Shown piece by piece: positions 16,943-25,185 of a stretch of 48,980 nt of DNA (its first letter is position 1; every line of letters begins with the position of its first letter). The DNA lies in contig NZ_ARQK01000039.1 of NCBI RefSeq assembly GCF_000385215.1, positions 1 through 48,980 on the forward strand, read 5' to 3'. The position numbers and the translations under genes were made by a program. The notes beneath the pieces were generated by a model. It had not been told where the DNA came from and searched no databases. It saw only the letters and a list, made by a program, of their open reading frames with translations. Source of the DNA: Thioalkalivibrio thiocyanoxidans ARh2. GTDB lineage: Bacteria > Pseudomonadota > Gammaproteobacteria > Ectothiorhodospirales > Ectothiorhodospiraceae.

Positions 16943-18072
16943 GGCAGCGCCCCGCCCACCGGTTGGGGCGCGCCCGCCTCGGCGTCTGGCGGCTCCCCTC
17001 CGGGATGCGGTCGCACCGTCTCGCCCGGGGTCACGAAGCCGTGGCCGATGGTGATCACCCGCGCGCGCTCCGGCAACCCGGTGACCCAGACGCCATCGGT
17101 GGCGGCGCGAATCACCTCGACCGCATGGAAGACCACCCGGTCCTCGTCATCCACCGTCTTCACCCCGACCCGGCCGTTGTCGTCCAGTCCCATCCAGGCC
17201 GGCGAGAGCTTGTGCGCCGCGACCGTCTCGGTCGGGATCTCGACCCCGGCGCTGATCCCGGAGGGCAACGCCTCGTCGGCATTCGGGACCTCGACCTCCA
17301 CGCGGAAGGTCTGGGTGCCGACCTCGGCCACCCGCGAGACGAACCGGACCTCGCCCTCGGCGCGACGCCCGTCGAGGAAGCGGATGCGTGCCGCCTGGCC
17401 CGGCTCCACGCGCCCGATCTGGTGCTGCGGCACATGCACCACCGCCAGCAGCGGGTCGTTGTCCACGATCTCCGCCACCGGGTCGCCACGTGCCACGAAG
17501 TCGCCCCGCTCCGCCAGGCGCTGATTCACCACCCCGGCCACCGGCGCGACGATGCGCGTGTTGCGGATATCCAGCTCGATCGCCTCCAGCTCCGCCCGGG
17601 CGGCCTCGCGCTCGGCCTCGCGGGCCTCCAGCTGGGTGCGCGACACATGGCCCTGATCGTGCAGGCGCTGGGCGGCCTCGTATTCGCTCTCGGCGCCGCG
17701 CAGCCGCGCGATCGCCTGGCGCCGGCGTGCCTCGCGGTCGTCCATGCGCAGCCGCGCCAGGGGCTCGTCGGCGGCGACGCGCGCCCCGCGGGCCACCTCC
17801 CACTCGGCCACCTGGCCGGCGGTCTCGGCACGCACCATCACGCGCAGATCCGGCTCCACCCGGCCCTGCAGGACCAGCAGGCGCTCTACCGGCTCTGCTT
17901 CCAGTTCGGTTACCGCCACCGCCAGCGGTTGTCGATCCATGGCAGGCGGGGCATCGTCCACTTCCCGGCCGAGCATCCCGGAGGCAATCCAGAGGATCAC
18001 CAGCACCAGCACGCCCAGCGCGACCAGCACGCGCGACTGCCCGCGCAGGCGCTGCCACCAGGCATCAGCCAT
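16939..18072 (-). CDS. RND efflux periplasmic adaptor (second system)
   Basis: 377-residue membrane fusion protein: one N-terminal membrane helix (about 17-34), lipoyl-like half (VRAETAGQVAEWEVARGARV), Arg/Glu-rich hairpin at about 110-165, second half (IVAPVAGVVNQRLAERGDFV), a beta-barrel and a Pro/Gly-rich tail. It should connect the downstream pump to an outer-membrane channel. ATG 18070-18072 with GGTGGG just upstream was preferred over TTG one codon earlier. The adaptor precedes its pump with a 4-nt overlap, as in the first pair. Confidence 0.9.
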   Translation of the reverse strand: MADAWWQRLRGQSRVLVALGVLVLVILWIASGMLGREVDDAPPAMDRQPLAVAVTELEAEPVERLLVLQGRVEPDLRVMVRAETAGQVAEWEVARGARVAADEPLARLRMDDREARRRQAIARLRGAESEYEAAQRLHDQGHVSRTQLEAREAEREAARAELEAIELDIRNTRIVAPVAGVVNQRLAERGDFVARGDPVAEIVDNDPLLAVVHVPQHQIGRVEPGQAARIRFLDGRRAEGEVRFVSRVAEVGTQTFRVEVEVPNADEALPSGISAGVEIPTETVAAHKLSPAWMGLDDNGRVGVKTVDDEDRVVFHAVEVIRAATDGVWVTGLPERARVITIGHGFVTPGETVRPHPGGEPPDAEAGAPQPVGGALP

Positions 18073-18102
18073 CAACCCACCTTCCCTGTGTGTCGGGTGT
18101 GT

Positions 18103-18588
18103 TCATCGTGCCCCGCCGAACAGGCGCTGCCACCAGCGCCGGCGACTGCCGGTCGGCGGCATCGCGGCCTCCAAATCCACCGGTGGCACCTGCGAGAGTA
18201 CCCAGCCAGGCAATACCCGCAGCCCGGAGGACCCGCAGCTGGAGCCCAGGTTGTTGGGATCGAAGATCTTCACGAAACTCGGGGCCTCGCGATCATCGAC
18301 ATAGACGATGCCACAGTAATCCTCGTCGTGATCCTGCCGCAGCAGGCGATCGACCTCCTCCAGGAAGCGCCGGAAGTCCTCCGCCGAGACCGGCGCCTGC
18401 GGCACCGCATCACCCACGGCATAGACATACCAGTGCTCATCCGCCCGTTCGCGCAGGCGCGCCCACAGCGCGTCCAGATCGGACCAGTACAGCATGCCCG
18501 TACTCCCCGCCTGGAAGCGCTGGAGAAACTCGGGCTCGGAGGCGGGCTGGGCGGACATCGCAATAACCGGTCGGGGCTGATCCGTCAT
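18103..18588 (-). CDS. Conserved-looking hypothetical protein
   Basis: 161-residue soluble protein of unknown function. The best-defined stretch is DEDYCGIVYVDDREAPSFVK followed by FDPNNLGSSCGSSG and LPGWVLSQVPP; two Cys and several Gly look conserved in type. The C-terminus is basic and Trp-rich (SRRRWWQRLF). There is no signal peptide. Start uncertain: ATG at 18586-18588 is used, but ATG 18556-18558 is equally possible and neither has a good ribosome site. It lies 30 nt upstream of the adaptor gene on the same strand. Confidence 0.6.
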   Translation of the reverse strand: MTDQPRPVIAMSAQPASEPEFLQRFQAGSTGMLYWSDLDALWARLRERADEHWYVYAVGDAVPQAPVSAEDFRRFLEEVDRLLRQDHDEDYCGIVYVDDREAPSFVKIFDPNNLGSSCGSSGLRVLPGWVLSQVPPVDLEAAMPPTGSRRRWWQRLFGGAR

Positions 18589-18680
18589 CGTAGCCCGGCG
18601 CGGGTCCGGTTGCATGGAACCCCCGGCCTGCGCGAGCCTCTCAACAGCAAGTGCCGCTCAACCTTCCCGGCGTCTCGACA

Positions 18681-19115
18681 ATGCGTCAGCTGACCCATAA
18701 AACCTCCCTTCGCGCGGAGCCGGAGCAGGTCTTCGACCTGCTGAGCCACGTGCCCAACTTTGTCGATCTTTGCGACAACGTGGAGCATATCGAGCCGCTG
18801 GGGGACGACCGCTACCGCTGGACGATTCGCGCGGCCGGCATGAAGCTGCATTTCGATGTCGAGGTCTGCGAGGCCGCGCGCCCCGAGTACTTCGCCTGGC
18901 GCTCGATCCGCGGCATCCAGAATCGGGGCAGCTACCGGCTGAGCCCGGGCGAACCCGGCCACACGCAGGTGGAGTTCGAGCTGCAATACCGCCTGGGCAG
19001 CCCACTGCTCGAGGCTGCGGTGCGGCGTGCCGCGCATTCGCTGGTCGAACGCGTCTCCGGCCAGCTGATGAACCGCGTGCAACGCCGGCTCGACACCGAC
19101 AACGGGCGTGCCTGA
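18681..19115 (+). CDS. SRPBCC-fold (RatA/CoxG-like) protein
   Basis: 144-residue START/SRPBCC-type protein. The family pattern is visible: an N-terminal strand and helix (RAEPEQVFDLLSHVPNFVDLC), a middle curved sheet (YRWTIRAAGMKLHFDVEV, EYFAWRSIRG, YRLSPGEPGHTQVEFELQY) and a long C-terminal amphipathic helix. Such proteins bind lipophilic or ubiquinone-like ligands, but the ligand here is unknown. ATG 18681 was chosen because the domain begins directly after it; no clear ribosome site. Convergent with the MFS gene. Confidence 0.75.
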   Translation: MRQLTHKTSLRAEPEQVFDLLSHVPNFVDLCDNVEHIEPLGDDRYRWTIRAAGMKLHFDVEVCEAARPEYFAWRSIRGIQNRGSYRLSPGEPGHTQVEFELQYRLGSPLLEAAVRRAAHSLVERVSGQLMNRVQRRLDTDNGRA

Positions 19116-19132
19116 CAGCCCGGAGGAGCGGC

Positions 19133-20290
19133 CTAAAGCGTGCGGACCGGCGTCTTGTGCCGCCATTCCCCGTATACCGACGCCAGCACGCCGGCAGCCG
19201 CCAGAAATGCCGCGAACACGTAGACCGAGGCCGGGCTGATGCCGTCCCACAGATACCCCGCGACCAGGCTTCCGGCAGCGCCCCCGAGCCCGAAGCTCAG
19301 CGAGGAGTACAGGGCCTGTCCGCGCCCCTGGAGGCGGCCGGGAAAGAAATAATGAATCAGCGAGATGGCGGCGGCGTGATAGACGCCATAGCTGGCCGCG
19401 TGCAGGGCCTGGATGAACAAAAGCATGGGCAGGGAATCGGGGATGGCGGCCAGAAGCCCCCAGCGCAGGGTGGTCAGCACCAGTGCCACCGATACCAGGA
19501 ACCACGCCCCGAAGCGCAGGATCAGCTTCGGCAGCAGCAGGAACAGGACCACCTCCGCCGCCACTCCGAGCGCCCACAACTGCCCGGCCACCGCCCGCGA
19601 GAACCCGGCCTCCTCCAGATACAGCGTAAAGAACGCGTAATAGGGACCGTGGCTCGCCTGCATGAAAAAGCAGGCCAGAAACAGCGCGATCACCTCCGGC
19701 CGCTTGAGTACCGCGACCAGCGCCGGGACGTTGTTGTCCTGCTCCATGTCGCGCACCGGCTCGCGCACCCAGAGCGTCACCAGCCAGAGAGCCGCGAAGA
19801 TGCCGAGCACGATCCAGGGCAGCCAGGCAATGTCGATATGGTCGAAGGCCCAGCCCAGAAGCGCGACCGCGACAATGAACCCGACGGAGCCCCACAGGCG
19901 GACCAGCGCGTAGCGATGGGCATCGCGACCCAGCGTACGCATGGTGGTCGCCTCGAACTGCGGGAGGATCGCATTCCAGAAGAAGCTGAACGCGGCCATC
20001 ACCACCGCCAGCCACCAGTAGCCGGTGTACAGCAGCACCCCGGCAAAGGCGACCACACCGCCAAACGCTCCCCAGCGGGTGATCGGCATGTGCGCGCCGG
20101 CGCGATCCGCGAGCCAGCCCCAGACGTTGGGTGCAATGATCTTGGTGGCGAGCACGATCGCCATCAGCTCGCCGATCTGCGATCCGCTAAAGCCGGCCTC
20201 GGACAGATACGGGCCCCAGAACGGCATGAACGCGCCGAGGCTCGCGAAATAGAAGAAGTAGACCGTGGACAGGCGCGCGCTGGGAATCAC
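19133..20290 (-). CDS. MFS transporter (LacY/HcaT-like, MFS_1_like)
   Basis: 385-residue carrier with 12 predicted membrane helices and no large loops. The start YFFYFASLGAFMPFWGPYL and the motif WGWLADRAGAH between TM2 and TM3 match the nucleoside/phenylpropionate (HcaT) type of MFS proteins. Substrate unknown. Start GTG 20288-20290 is supported by GGAGG 9 nt upstream. It is followed leftward by the convergent SRPBCC gene and lies 45 nt downstream of aroC on the same strand. Confidence 0.88.
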   Translation of the reverse strand: MIPSARLSTVYFFYFASLGAFMPFWGPYLSEAGFSGSQIGELMAIVLATKIIAPNVWGWLADRAGAHMPITRWGAFGGVVAFAGVLLYTGYWWLAVVMAAFSFFWNAILPQFEATTMRTLGRDAHRYALVRLWGSVGFIVAVALLGWAFDHIDIAWLPWIVLGIFAALWLVTLWVREPVRDMEQDNNVPALVAVLKRPEVIALFLACFFMQASHGPYYAFFTLYLEEAGFSRAVAGQLWALGVAAEVVLFLLLPKLILRFGAWFLVSVALVLTTLRWGLLAAIPDSLPMLLFIQALHAASYGVYHAAAISLIHYFFPGRLQGRGQALYSSLSFGLGGAAGSLVAGYLWDGISPASVYVFAAFLAAAGVLASVYGEWRHKTPVRTL

Positions 20291-20335
20291 CGGAACGGAC
20301 CTCCGGCACGGCCGACACGACGGAGCGTGCCCATA

Positions 20336-21442
20336 TCAGTCGTGTGGGAGGTCGCGCAGTTCCGGCAGGCCGGTGTCGCCGACGTCGGCGTTTTGTCCGC
20401 GATGGCGCAGAGCATGGTCCATCAGTACCAGCGCCATCATCGCCTCCGCGATCGGGGTCGCGCGGATCCCCACGCAGGGGTCATGGCGGCCCTTGGTGAC
20501 CACCTCCACCGGTTCGCCGGCGGTGTTGATGCTGCGTCCGGGCAGACGGATGCTCGAGGTCGGCTTGAGCGCGATGCTCGCGCGCACGGCCTGGCCGGTG
20601 CTGATCCCGCCCAGCACGCCGCCGGCGTGGTTCGACAGGAAACCCTCGGGGGTAATCTCGTCGCGGTGCTCGGTGCCCCGCTGGGTCACCGACTCGAAGC
20701 CGGCCCCGATCTCCACGCCCTTGACCGCGTTGATGCTCATCAGCGCATGCGCCAGCTCCGCGTCCAGGCGGTCGAACACCGGCTCGCCCCAGCCCGCCGG
20801 CACACCGACAGCCTCGACAGTCACCCGCGCGCCGATCGAATCGCCGGACTTGCGCAGGGCATCCATGTATTCCTCCAGCTCCGCGACCTTGTCCGGGTCG
20901 GGGCAGAAGAACGGGTTGTCGTTGACGATCTCCGGCTGCTTCGCCTCCAGCTCGATTGGGCCCAGCTGTGACAGCCAGCCACGGATCTCGATCCCGTAGC
21001 GCTGCTGGAGGTAGCGCCGGGCGATGCCACCCGCCGCGACACGCAGCGCGGTCTCGCGCGCGGAGCTGCGCCCGCCGCCGCGGTAATCGCGCGAGCCGTA
21101 TTTGCGGTGATAGGTGTAGTCCGCATGCCCCGGACGGAAGCGATCCATGATCTCGCTGTAGTCCTTGGAGCGCTGATCGACGTTCTCGATCAGCAGGCCG
21201 ATCGGAGTGCCGGTCGTGCGGCCCTCGAACACCCCGGACAGGATGCGTACCTGGTCCGGCTCGCGGCGCTGGGTGGTGTGGCGCGACTGTCCCGGCCGGC
21301 GGCGATCCAGATCAAACTGCAGGTCCGCCTCGCAAAGCTCCAGACCGGGCGGACAGCCGTCCACCACCGCGCCCAGGGCCGGCCCGTGACTCTCACCAAA
21401 GGTACTGACGACGAACAGTCGCCCAAAGCTGTTTCCCGACAT
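20336..21442 (-). CDS. aroC: Chorismate synthase
   Basis: Last enzyme of the shikimate pathway; it makes chorismate from EPSP using reduced FMN. 368 residues (E. coli 361). Signatures: [19 protein letters not shown] near the start, [30 protein letters not shown], and [11 protein letters not shown] and RHDPCVG near the end. Start at ATG 21440-21442 aligns with the E. coli N-terminus (MAGNTIGQLF); a longer in-frame extension upstream has no family similarity. Divergent from the GlcG-like gene across about 120 bp. Confidence 0.97.
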   Translation of the reverse strand: MSGNSFGRLFVVSTFGESHGPALGAVVDGCPPGLELCEADLQFDLDRRRPGQSRHTTQRREPDQVRILSGVFEGRTTGTPIGLLIENVDQRSKDYSEIMDRFRPGHADYTYHRKYGSRDYRGGGRSSARETALRVAAGGIARRYLQQRYGIEIRGWLSQLGPIELEAKQPEIVNDNPFFCPDPDKVAELEEYMDALRKSGDSIGARVTVEAVGVPAGWGEPVFDRLDAELAHALMSINAVKGVEIGAGFESVTQRGTEHRDEITPEGFLSNHAGGVLGGISTGQAVRASIALKPTSSIRLPGRSINTAGEPVEVVTKGRHDPCVGIRATPIAEAMMALVLMDHALRHRGQNADVGDTGLPELRDLPHD

Positions 21443-21560
21443 GCGCGATAGTGTATCCATGCCGCGCGGTGCTGTCGCCTGTTGCCGCCCCGCCCGAGCG
21501 GCAAGACCACGATGTTTCTGCCATGATCGGGGTCGCAGAACCCATAACAAAGGACAGGAG

Positions 21561-22073
21561 ATGGATATGACGCGTTCGATCAAGCGACTGGCTGCCGGTA
21601 CCGCCGCCGCGGCCTGCCTGGGACTGGCCAGCGTGGCCCAGGCCGACGTGTTCAACCAGCGCATGATGAGCATGGAGCTGGCCAACGACATCGCCGAGGC
21701 CGCGGTGCTGGCCTGCCGCGAGAAGGGGCACCAGACCAGCGCCGTGGTCGTCGACCGTGCCGGCAACGACCGCGCCGTGCTGCGCGACAATCTGGCCGCC
21801 GTGCAGACCATCCAGATCGCCGGCGACAAGGCGCGCGCTACGGTCATGTCCGGCACCAGCTCCGGCAGCTTCCGGGCGAACCGCGAGGAAATCCGCATGG
21901 AGATGAACCACGTCGACGGCATCATCATGCTGGAGGGCGGGCTGCCGATCGAGGTCGCCGGCAGCATGATCGGCGCGGTGGGCGTGTCTGGAGCCCCTGG
22001 TGGCGACCTGGATGAAGAATGCGCCCAGGCCGCGCTAGACTCGGTTCAGGAACGACTCGACTTCGCGATGTAA
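21561..22073 (+). CDS. Exported GlcG/HbpS-family protein (DUF336)
   Basis: 170-residue secreted protein: signal peptide with cleavage likely after SVAQA (residue about 26), then a GlcG/HbpS domain ([73 protein letters not shown]). HbpS homologues bind haem or cobalamin; GlcG lies in glycolate clusters. Here there is no glycolate gene nearby, so a periplasmic haem- or redox-related role is only a guess. ATG 21561 and ATG 21567 are both possible, each having a purine-rich site at 6 nt. Confidence 0.82.
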   Translation: MDMTRSIKRLAAGTAAAACLGLASVAQADVFNQRMMSMELANDIAEAAVLACREKGHQTSAVVVDRAGNDRAVLRDNLAAVQTIQIAGDKARATVMSGTSSGSFRANREEIRMEMNHVDGIIMLEGGLPIEVAGSMIGAVGVSGAPGGDLDEECAQAALDSVQERLDFAM

Positions 22074-22119
22074 GTGGCGCACGGCCAGGGACGGCCGACG
22101 GCCCACGCCCGGAGCCTTA

Positions 22120-22575
22120 ATGGAAGACCCACTCGCCAACCAGAAGACGGTCCCCGCGCCCGGTGTGCGCCGGATCAGTCCGCAGGAGGCCCATCAGCGG
22201 CTTCAGCAGCGCCCGCGCGACCTGCTGATCGACATCCGCTCCACTATGGAATTCCTGTTCGTCGGGCACCCGCAGGGCGCCATCCATATCCCGTGGATCG
22301 ACGAGCCCGACTGGACCGTGAACCCCCACTTCGTGCCCCAGGTACGCAAACTGCTGCTGGGCGGGGCCGAGGACCACAGCGAGGATGCCCCCGCGCTCTA
22401 CCTGATCTGCCGCAGCGGCAAGCGCACGCTGTCCGCCGGCCAGGCCCTGGTCGATGCCGGTATCGAGAATGTCTATTCAGTGGAGGAAGGCTTCGAGGGG
22501 CCGCTGGACGAACACCACCAGCGTTCCACCCGCGGCGGCTGGCGCTACCACGGGCTGCCCTGGGAACAGTGCTGA
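22120..22575 (+). CDS. Rhodanese-domain sulfurtransferase
   Basis: 151-residue single rhodanese domain with active-site Cys in the loop YLICRSGKRT. The family positions LIDIRSTMEFLFVGHPQGAIHIPW and GIENVYSVEEGFEG are clear. It can carry persulfide from thiosulfate or other donors; no signal peptide, so cytoplasmic. GGAG lies 6 nt before the ATG, 46 nt after the GlcG-like gene, so possibly co-transcribed. The six-residue loop CRSGKR suits a sulfurtransferase rather than an arsenate or phosphate enzyme. Confidence 0.87.
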   Translation: MEDPLANQKTVPAPGVRRISPQEAHQRLQQRPRDLLIDIRSTMEFLFVGHPQGAIHIPWIDEPDWTVNPHFVPQVRKLLLGGAEDHSEDAPALYLICRSGKRTLSAGQALVDAGIENVYSVEEGFEGPLDEHHQRSTRGGWRYHGLPWEQC

Positions 22576-22603
22576 TCGGTCACGCCTGGCGCAACCGAGT
22601 TTG

Positions 22604-23014
22604 CTAGCGGTGATACTCGCCGGCGCGCTCCGGCTGGTACTCGACGGCCTCAATGCGCACATGCATCTTCCCGCCACCCGGGCGCGGCCATTCGATCTCG
22701 TCCCCCTCGGACAGCCCCAGCAGCGCACTGCCCACCGGCGCCAGAATCGACAGCGTGCCACCGCTCTCGTCCACGTCGCGCGGGTAGACCAGCGTCAGCG
22801 AGAACTCCTCGCCGGACTCGATCACCCGGAAACGGACCCTGGAATTCATCGTGACCACCGAACCCGGGATCTCGCGCGAATCGACGACATCCGCACGATC
22901 CAGCTCGGCCTCCAGGTCGGCCTTGCCGGGAAAGCTGTCGTCCGGCAGCGATTCCAGCAGCTTGTCCAGGCGCTCCATGTCCGTGTTGGAGACGACGATC
23001 TTCGGATTACTCAC
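22604..23014 (-). CDS. rnk: Regulator of nucleoside diphosphate kinase, GreA-fold
   Basis: 136 residues, the same length as E. coli Rnk, and similar throughout: ELDRADVV, SVVTMNSRVRFR, LVYPRDVDESGGTLSILAPVGSALLGL-type core and VEYQPERAGEY at the end. Rnk binds RNA polymerase like GreA but has a short coiled coil, and affects nucleoside diphosphate kinase levels. Start is GTG 23012-23014, with GGAG about 9 nt upstream; the extension into the upstream hairpin is not coding. Confidence 0.93.
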   Translation of the reverse strand: MSNPKIVVSNTDMERLDKLLESLPDDSFPGKADLEAELDRADVVDSREIPGSVVTMNSRVRFRVIESGEEFSLTLVYPRDVDESGGTLSILAPVGSALLGLSEGDEIEWPRPGGGKMHVRIEAVEYQPERAGEYHR

Positions 23015-23039
23015 CTTTACACACTCCAATAAAGCAGAA

Positions 23040-23060
23040 CGCGCCCCCACGGGAGGCGCG
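23040..23060 (-). terminator. GC-rich hairpin between the rhodanese gene and rnk
   Basis: On the minus strand a 9-bp stem with one bulged T (CGCGCC, CCC / GGG, GGCGCG) closes a 2-nt GT loop and is followed by TTCTGCTTTATT. It could end the leftward transcript of the FNR-box operon or act in the rnk leader. Confidence 0.45.
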
Positions 23061-23160
23061 CTGAATAAAACGGGGACAAATCCCAAATCGGAGAATCAGA
23101 CCCGAGAGTAGCCAAGCCCCGGCCAAAAAGCCATATCAGCCGCGACTGGCATTTCTGCGA

Positions 23161-23529
23161 TCAAGCCTGCGTGTCGCGCCACGCCGAGTAGCCACCACGC
23201 AGGACACGGGCATCAATTCCCATCGCGCGCAGACTGTCCGCCACCAGCTGGGACCGGCCACGGTACCCGCAGTACACCACGACGGGCTGCTGGGGGTCCT
23301 GCATGTGGGATTCGATGCTGGCCTCCAGCTTGGGCCGCGGGATATTCACCGCGCCGTCGATGCTGCCTTCGGCCGCTTCCTCCGGCTGGCGAACATCCAC
23401 CAGCAGGAACGAGCGCCCCGCCTGGCGCCAGTCGACCAGGTCCGCCGGCTCCAGATGCGGCAGCTCTTCTTCCAGCTCCGCGATGCGCTTCTCGAACAGG
23501 CTCACTGTCGGCGACTCCGCTGTCTGCAC
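23161..23529 (-). CDS. Rhodanese-domain sulfurtransferase
   Basis: 122-residue rhodanese with active-site loop VVYCGYRGRS (Cys followed by GYRGRS) and the DVRQPEEAAEG and ALPRPKLE-like substrate-side motifs. A 35-residue Glu-rich helix precedes the domain. There is no signal peptide, so cytoplasmic. Last gene of the leftward set, 40 nt after the thioredoxin-membrane fusion. It could supply or accept sulfane sulfur for the neighbouring thiol proteins; this is inference from position. Start GTG 23527-23529 gives the shortest sensible protein but is not strongly supported. Confidence 0.83.
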   Translation of the reverse strand: MQTAESPTVSLFEKRIAELEEELPHLEPADLVDWRQAGRSFLLVDVRQPEEAAEGSIDGAVNIPRPKLEASIESHMQDPQQPVVVYCGYRGRSQLVADSLRAMGIDARVLRGGYSAWRDTQA

Positions 23530-23569
23530 ATACGCAACAGTCTACCGTCTCGACAGGCGCTGGGCACTC

Positions 23570-24238
23570 TCACACGGACGCGCGCAGCAGGAGCGGCGCG
23601 ATGCGCAGCGTAAACAGCAGTAGCGCGACGAACGCGGCTAGCGCACCGACCGCGGTCAGCATTGGCACGCCCAGCAGCCAGCCGAAGCCCATACCCAGCA
23701 CAGCCAGATGTACCAGAATCTGCGGTGTCCAGGCCCACAGCCAGCCACCCGCAATCGGGTGCCCAGTAAAGCGCGGCAGCATGTGCTCGCCCAGCCCCAT
23801 GATCAGCAGCAGCAGGAACCCGAGGGTAAAGCCGTGCAATGCGGCGGGGCGCGCGGCCCCATCCAGAAAGAAGCCGCCCAGCGGCAAGGCGGCACCCGCG
23901 ACCAGCAGCCAGATCATCGCGCCCAGTACCGAGGCACGGCTGGAGGCCGAAAGCCCCAGCCCGACATGACGTGCAGCCTTCTGCGTGCGCTCCGGCGCCT
24001 CGGCGACCAGCGCGGTCGCGGCCGTGCGGTCCAGCAGCCCGATGTGCTTGAGTTCGCCGTCCACGACCACGGCCGGGATGGAACGTATGCGCAACCGGGT
24101 CGCCAGTTGACGCCCCTCCGGCTGCCCCATGTCGACCACCGCAAAATCGATCTGCTTCTTCTCCGCCACCTCGCGCCAGATGCGCTCGGCATCGTGGCAG
24201 GAGGCACACCATTCGGACACCAGCAGTTCCACCTTCAT
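23570..24238 (-). CDS. Thioredoxin-like domain fused to NnrS/HCO-like membrane module
   Basis: 222 residues in two parts. Residues 1-78 are a thioredoxin/glutaredoxin-like domain with the dithiol CASC at 11-14 and the cis-Pro motif IRSIPAVVVDG. After a linker, residues about 100-220 form four membrane helices. These contain HGFTLGFLLLLIMGLGEHML, i.e. two His separated by 16 residues followed by LPRFTG, the same module as the 132-aa protein at 24703-25101, and resembling haem-binding helices of NnrS and cytochrome-oxidase subunit I. AGGAG lies 8 nt before the ATG. Possible role: thiol relay coupled to a membrane haem centre; not a family with an assigned function that I know. Confidence 0.75.
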   Translation of the reverse strand: MKVELLVSEWCASCHDAERIWREVAEKKQIDFAVVDMGQPEGRQLATRLRIRSIPAVVVDGELKHIGLLDRTAATALVAEAPERTQKAARHVGLGLSASSRASVLGAMIWLLVAGAALPLGGFFLDGAARPAALHGFTLGFLLLLIMGLGEHMLPRFTGHPIAGGWLWAWTPQILVHLAVLGMGFGWLLGVPMLTAVGALAAFVALLLFTLRIAPLLLRASV

Positions 24239-24250
24239 GAGTCCGTCTCC

Positions 24251-24703
24251 TCAGTCCGCGCAGCGCATGCAGTGGATGTCGTAGCGGTCGATCCACTGCT
24301 TGAGCCCGTCGACGGCTTCGGGCCCTGTATGCAGACGCTCCAGCGCCTTTTGCGGGTCGTCCGGGCGCATCGCCACCACCCAGGCATCGGTATAGGGGGC
24401 GACATTCACCAGCCCCGGGTCGGCCTCCACGGCCGGGTTGATGCGCTCGATGGTGCCGTCGAAGGGTGTGGGGATGCCCCCCGCCCACTTGCCGGACTCC
24501 AGCCGCGCGACCGGCTTGCCCGCGGCCCGGTGCGAACCCGGCTTGCGAAAGCGGAAGTACTGCACACGCCCCGCCATCGTCTGGGCGGGATCGGTGATGC
24601 CCAGGGTGAAGGTACCGTCGTCCTCCGGACGGACCCAGACATAGTCGAGATCGTAGAACAGGTCGTCCGGCAGTTCGCAGCCGTTGTATTCGGTATGGCT
24701 CAT
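24251..24703 (-). CDS. GcvH-like lipoyl-domain protein with C-terminal CxxC
   Basis: 150-residue protein with the glycine-cleavage H fold: YVWVRPEDDGTFTLGITDPA, a lipoyl-attachment motif ESGKWAGGIPTPFDGTIERIN-like with the presumed lipoyl Lys in SGKW, and VEADPGLVNVAPYTDAWVV. A C-terminal extension ends HCMRCAD, a CxxC not found in ordinary GcvH. No glycine-cleavage genes (gcvT, gcvP) are near, so it more likely belongs with the lipoate-binding proteins known from sulfur oxidation (LbpA type). The start TGATG overlaps the upstream stop by 1 nt. The next gene begins 12 nt later. Confidence 0.78.
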   Translation of the reverse strand: MSHTEYNGCELPDDLFYDLDYVWVRPEDDGTFTLGITDPAQTMAGRVQYFRFRKPGSHRAAGKPVARLESGKWAGGIPTPFDGTIERINPAVEADPGLVNVAPYTDAWVVAMRPDDPQKALERLHTGPEAVDGLKQWIDRYDIHCMRCAD

Positions 24704-25101
24704 CACGCCCCCTTCGGACCGTAGTGGCGCACGGTGAGTGCGATATTCAGCGCAAACAGGATCATCGCCCCCCAGGCCATCGCCCCGCCGATCGCAACCG
24801 TCGGGTTATGGACGATCAACCACCCAGCGATCATCACCCAGAGGCCAAGATTCGCCAGCACGAACTGCACATGCCCGAGCCGTTCCGAGAACAACGAGCG
24901 GCCGGAGAAACGCGGCAGCACATGCAGACCCACGCCGTAGATCATCATGGTCACAAAGCCCAGCAGCATCAGGTGGCCGTGCATGCGCGGCACATTGCCG
25001 GGCACCAGCCCCGGGTGGGCCAGCCAGACGATGCCGAGCAGCCCGCCCAGCAGCGCATAGATCAGCGCGGCCAGGATGAACATCCGGTTGCGTGGATGCA
25101 T
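24703..25101 (-). CDS. Small four-helix membrane protein, NnrS/HCO-subunit-I-like
   Basis: 132 residues, almost wholly four membrane helices. The second carries HGHLMLLGFVTMMIYGVGLH then VLPRFSG: two His 17 positions apart plus an extra His. NnrS (HEMLFGF...PNW) and oxidase/NO-reductase catalytic subunits have comparable haem-ligand helices, so a haem protein is plausible. It shares its pattern with the membrane half of the gene at 23570. ATG 25099-25101; first gene of the leftward set, 71 nt downstream of the FNR-type palindrome. Confidence 0.75.
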   Translation of the reverse strand: MHPRNRMFILAALIYALLGGLLGIVWLAHPGLVPGNVPRMHGHLMLLGFVTMMIYGVGLHVLPRFSGRSLFSERLGHVQFVLANLGLWVMIAGWLIVHNPTVAIGGAMAWGAMILFALNIALTVRHYGPKGA

Positions 25102-25171
25102 ATCGCGTTCGCTCCCTTTCTTGTTTGTTCTGCAGCGACGCTAGACTAATATAATATGTATTGTAAATGCA

Positions 25172-25185
25172 TTGATCGAGATCAA
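25172..25185. promoter_or_regulatory. FNR/DNR-type operator between divergent gene sets
   Basis: The sequence TTGATCGAGATCAA is a perfect TTGAT-N4-ATCAA palindrome, the consensus for FNR, ANR and DNR/NNR regulators that sense oxygen loss or nitric oxide. It lies in the 165-bp divergent gap. On the minus side an AT-rich stretch gives a possible -10 (TATATT at 25148-25153 read leftward), 18 nt from the box, closer than the usual 22 for class II activation. A TATAAT at 25150-25155 faces right, with a poor -35; there the box would sit downstream of the start and repress. Which set is controlled, and how, is not settled by sequence. Confidence 0.75.

Noticed and set aside
16963-18693. A 576-codon open frame on the plus strand
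   Set aside because: Opposite the RND adaptor; repetitive Gln/His/Leu content and no family.
18770-20971. A 733-codon open frame on the plus strand
   Set aside because: Antisense to the MFS and aroC genes; no domain or signal visible, and composition typical of a shadow frame.
24251-24703. Glycine cleavage system H protein (gcvH)
   Set aside because: The fold fits, but no gcvT/gcvP nearby, a C-terminal CxxC is added, and neighbours are redox membrane proteins; called GcvH-like instead.
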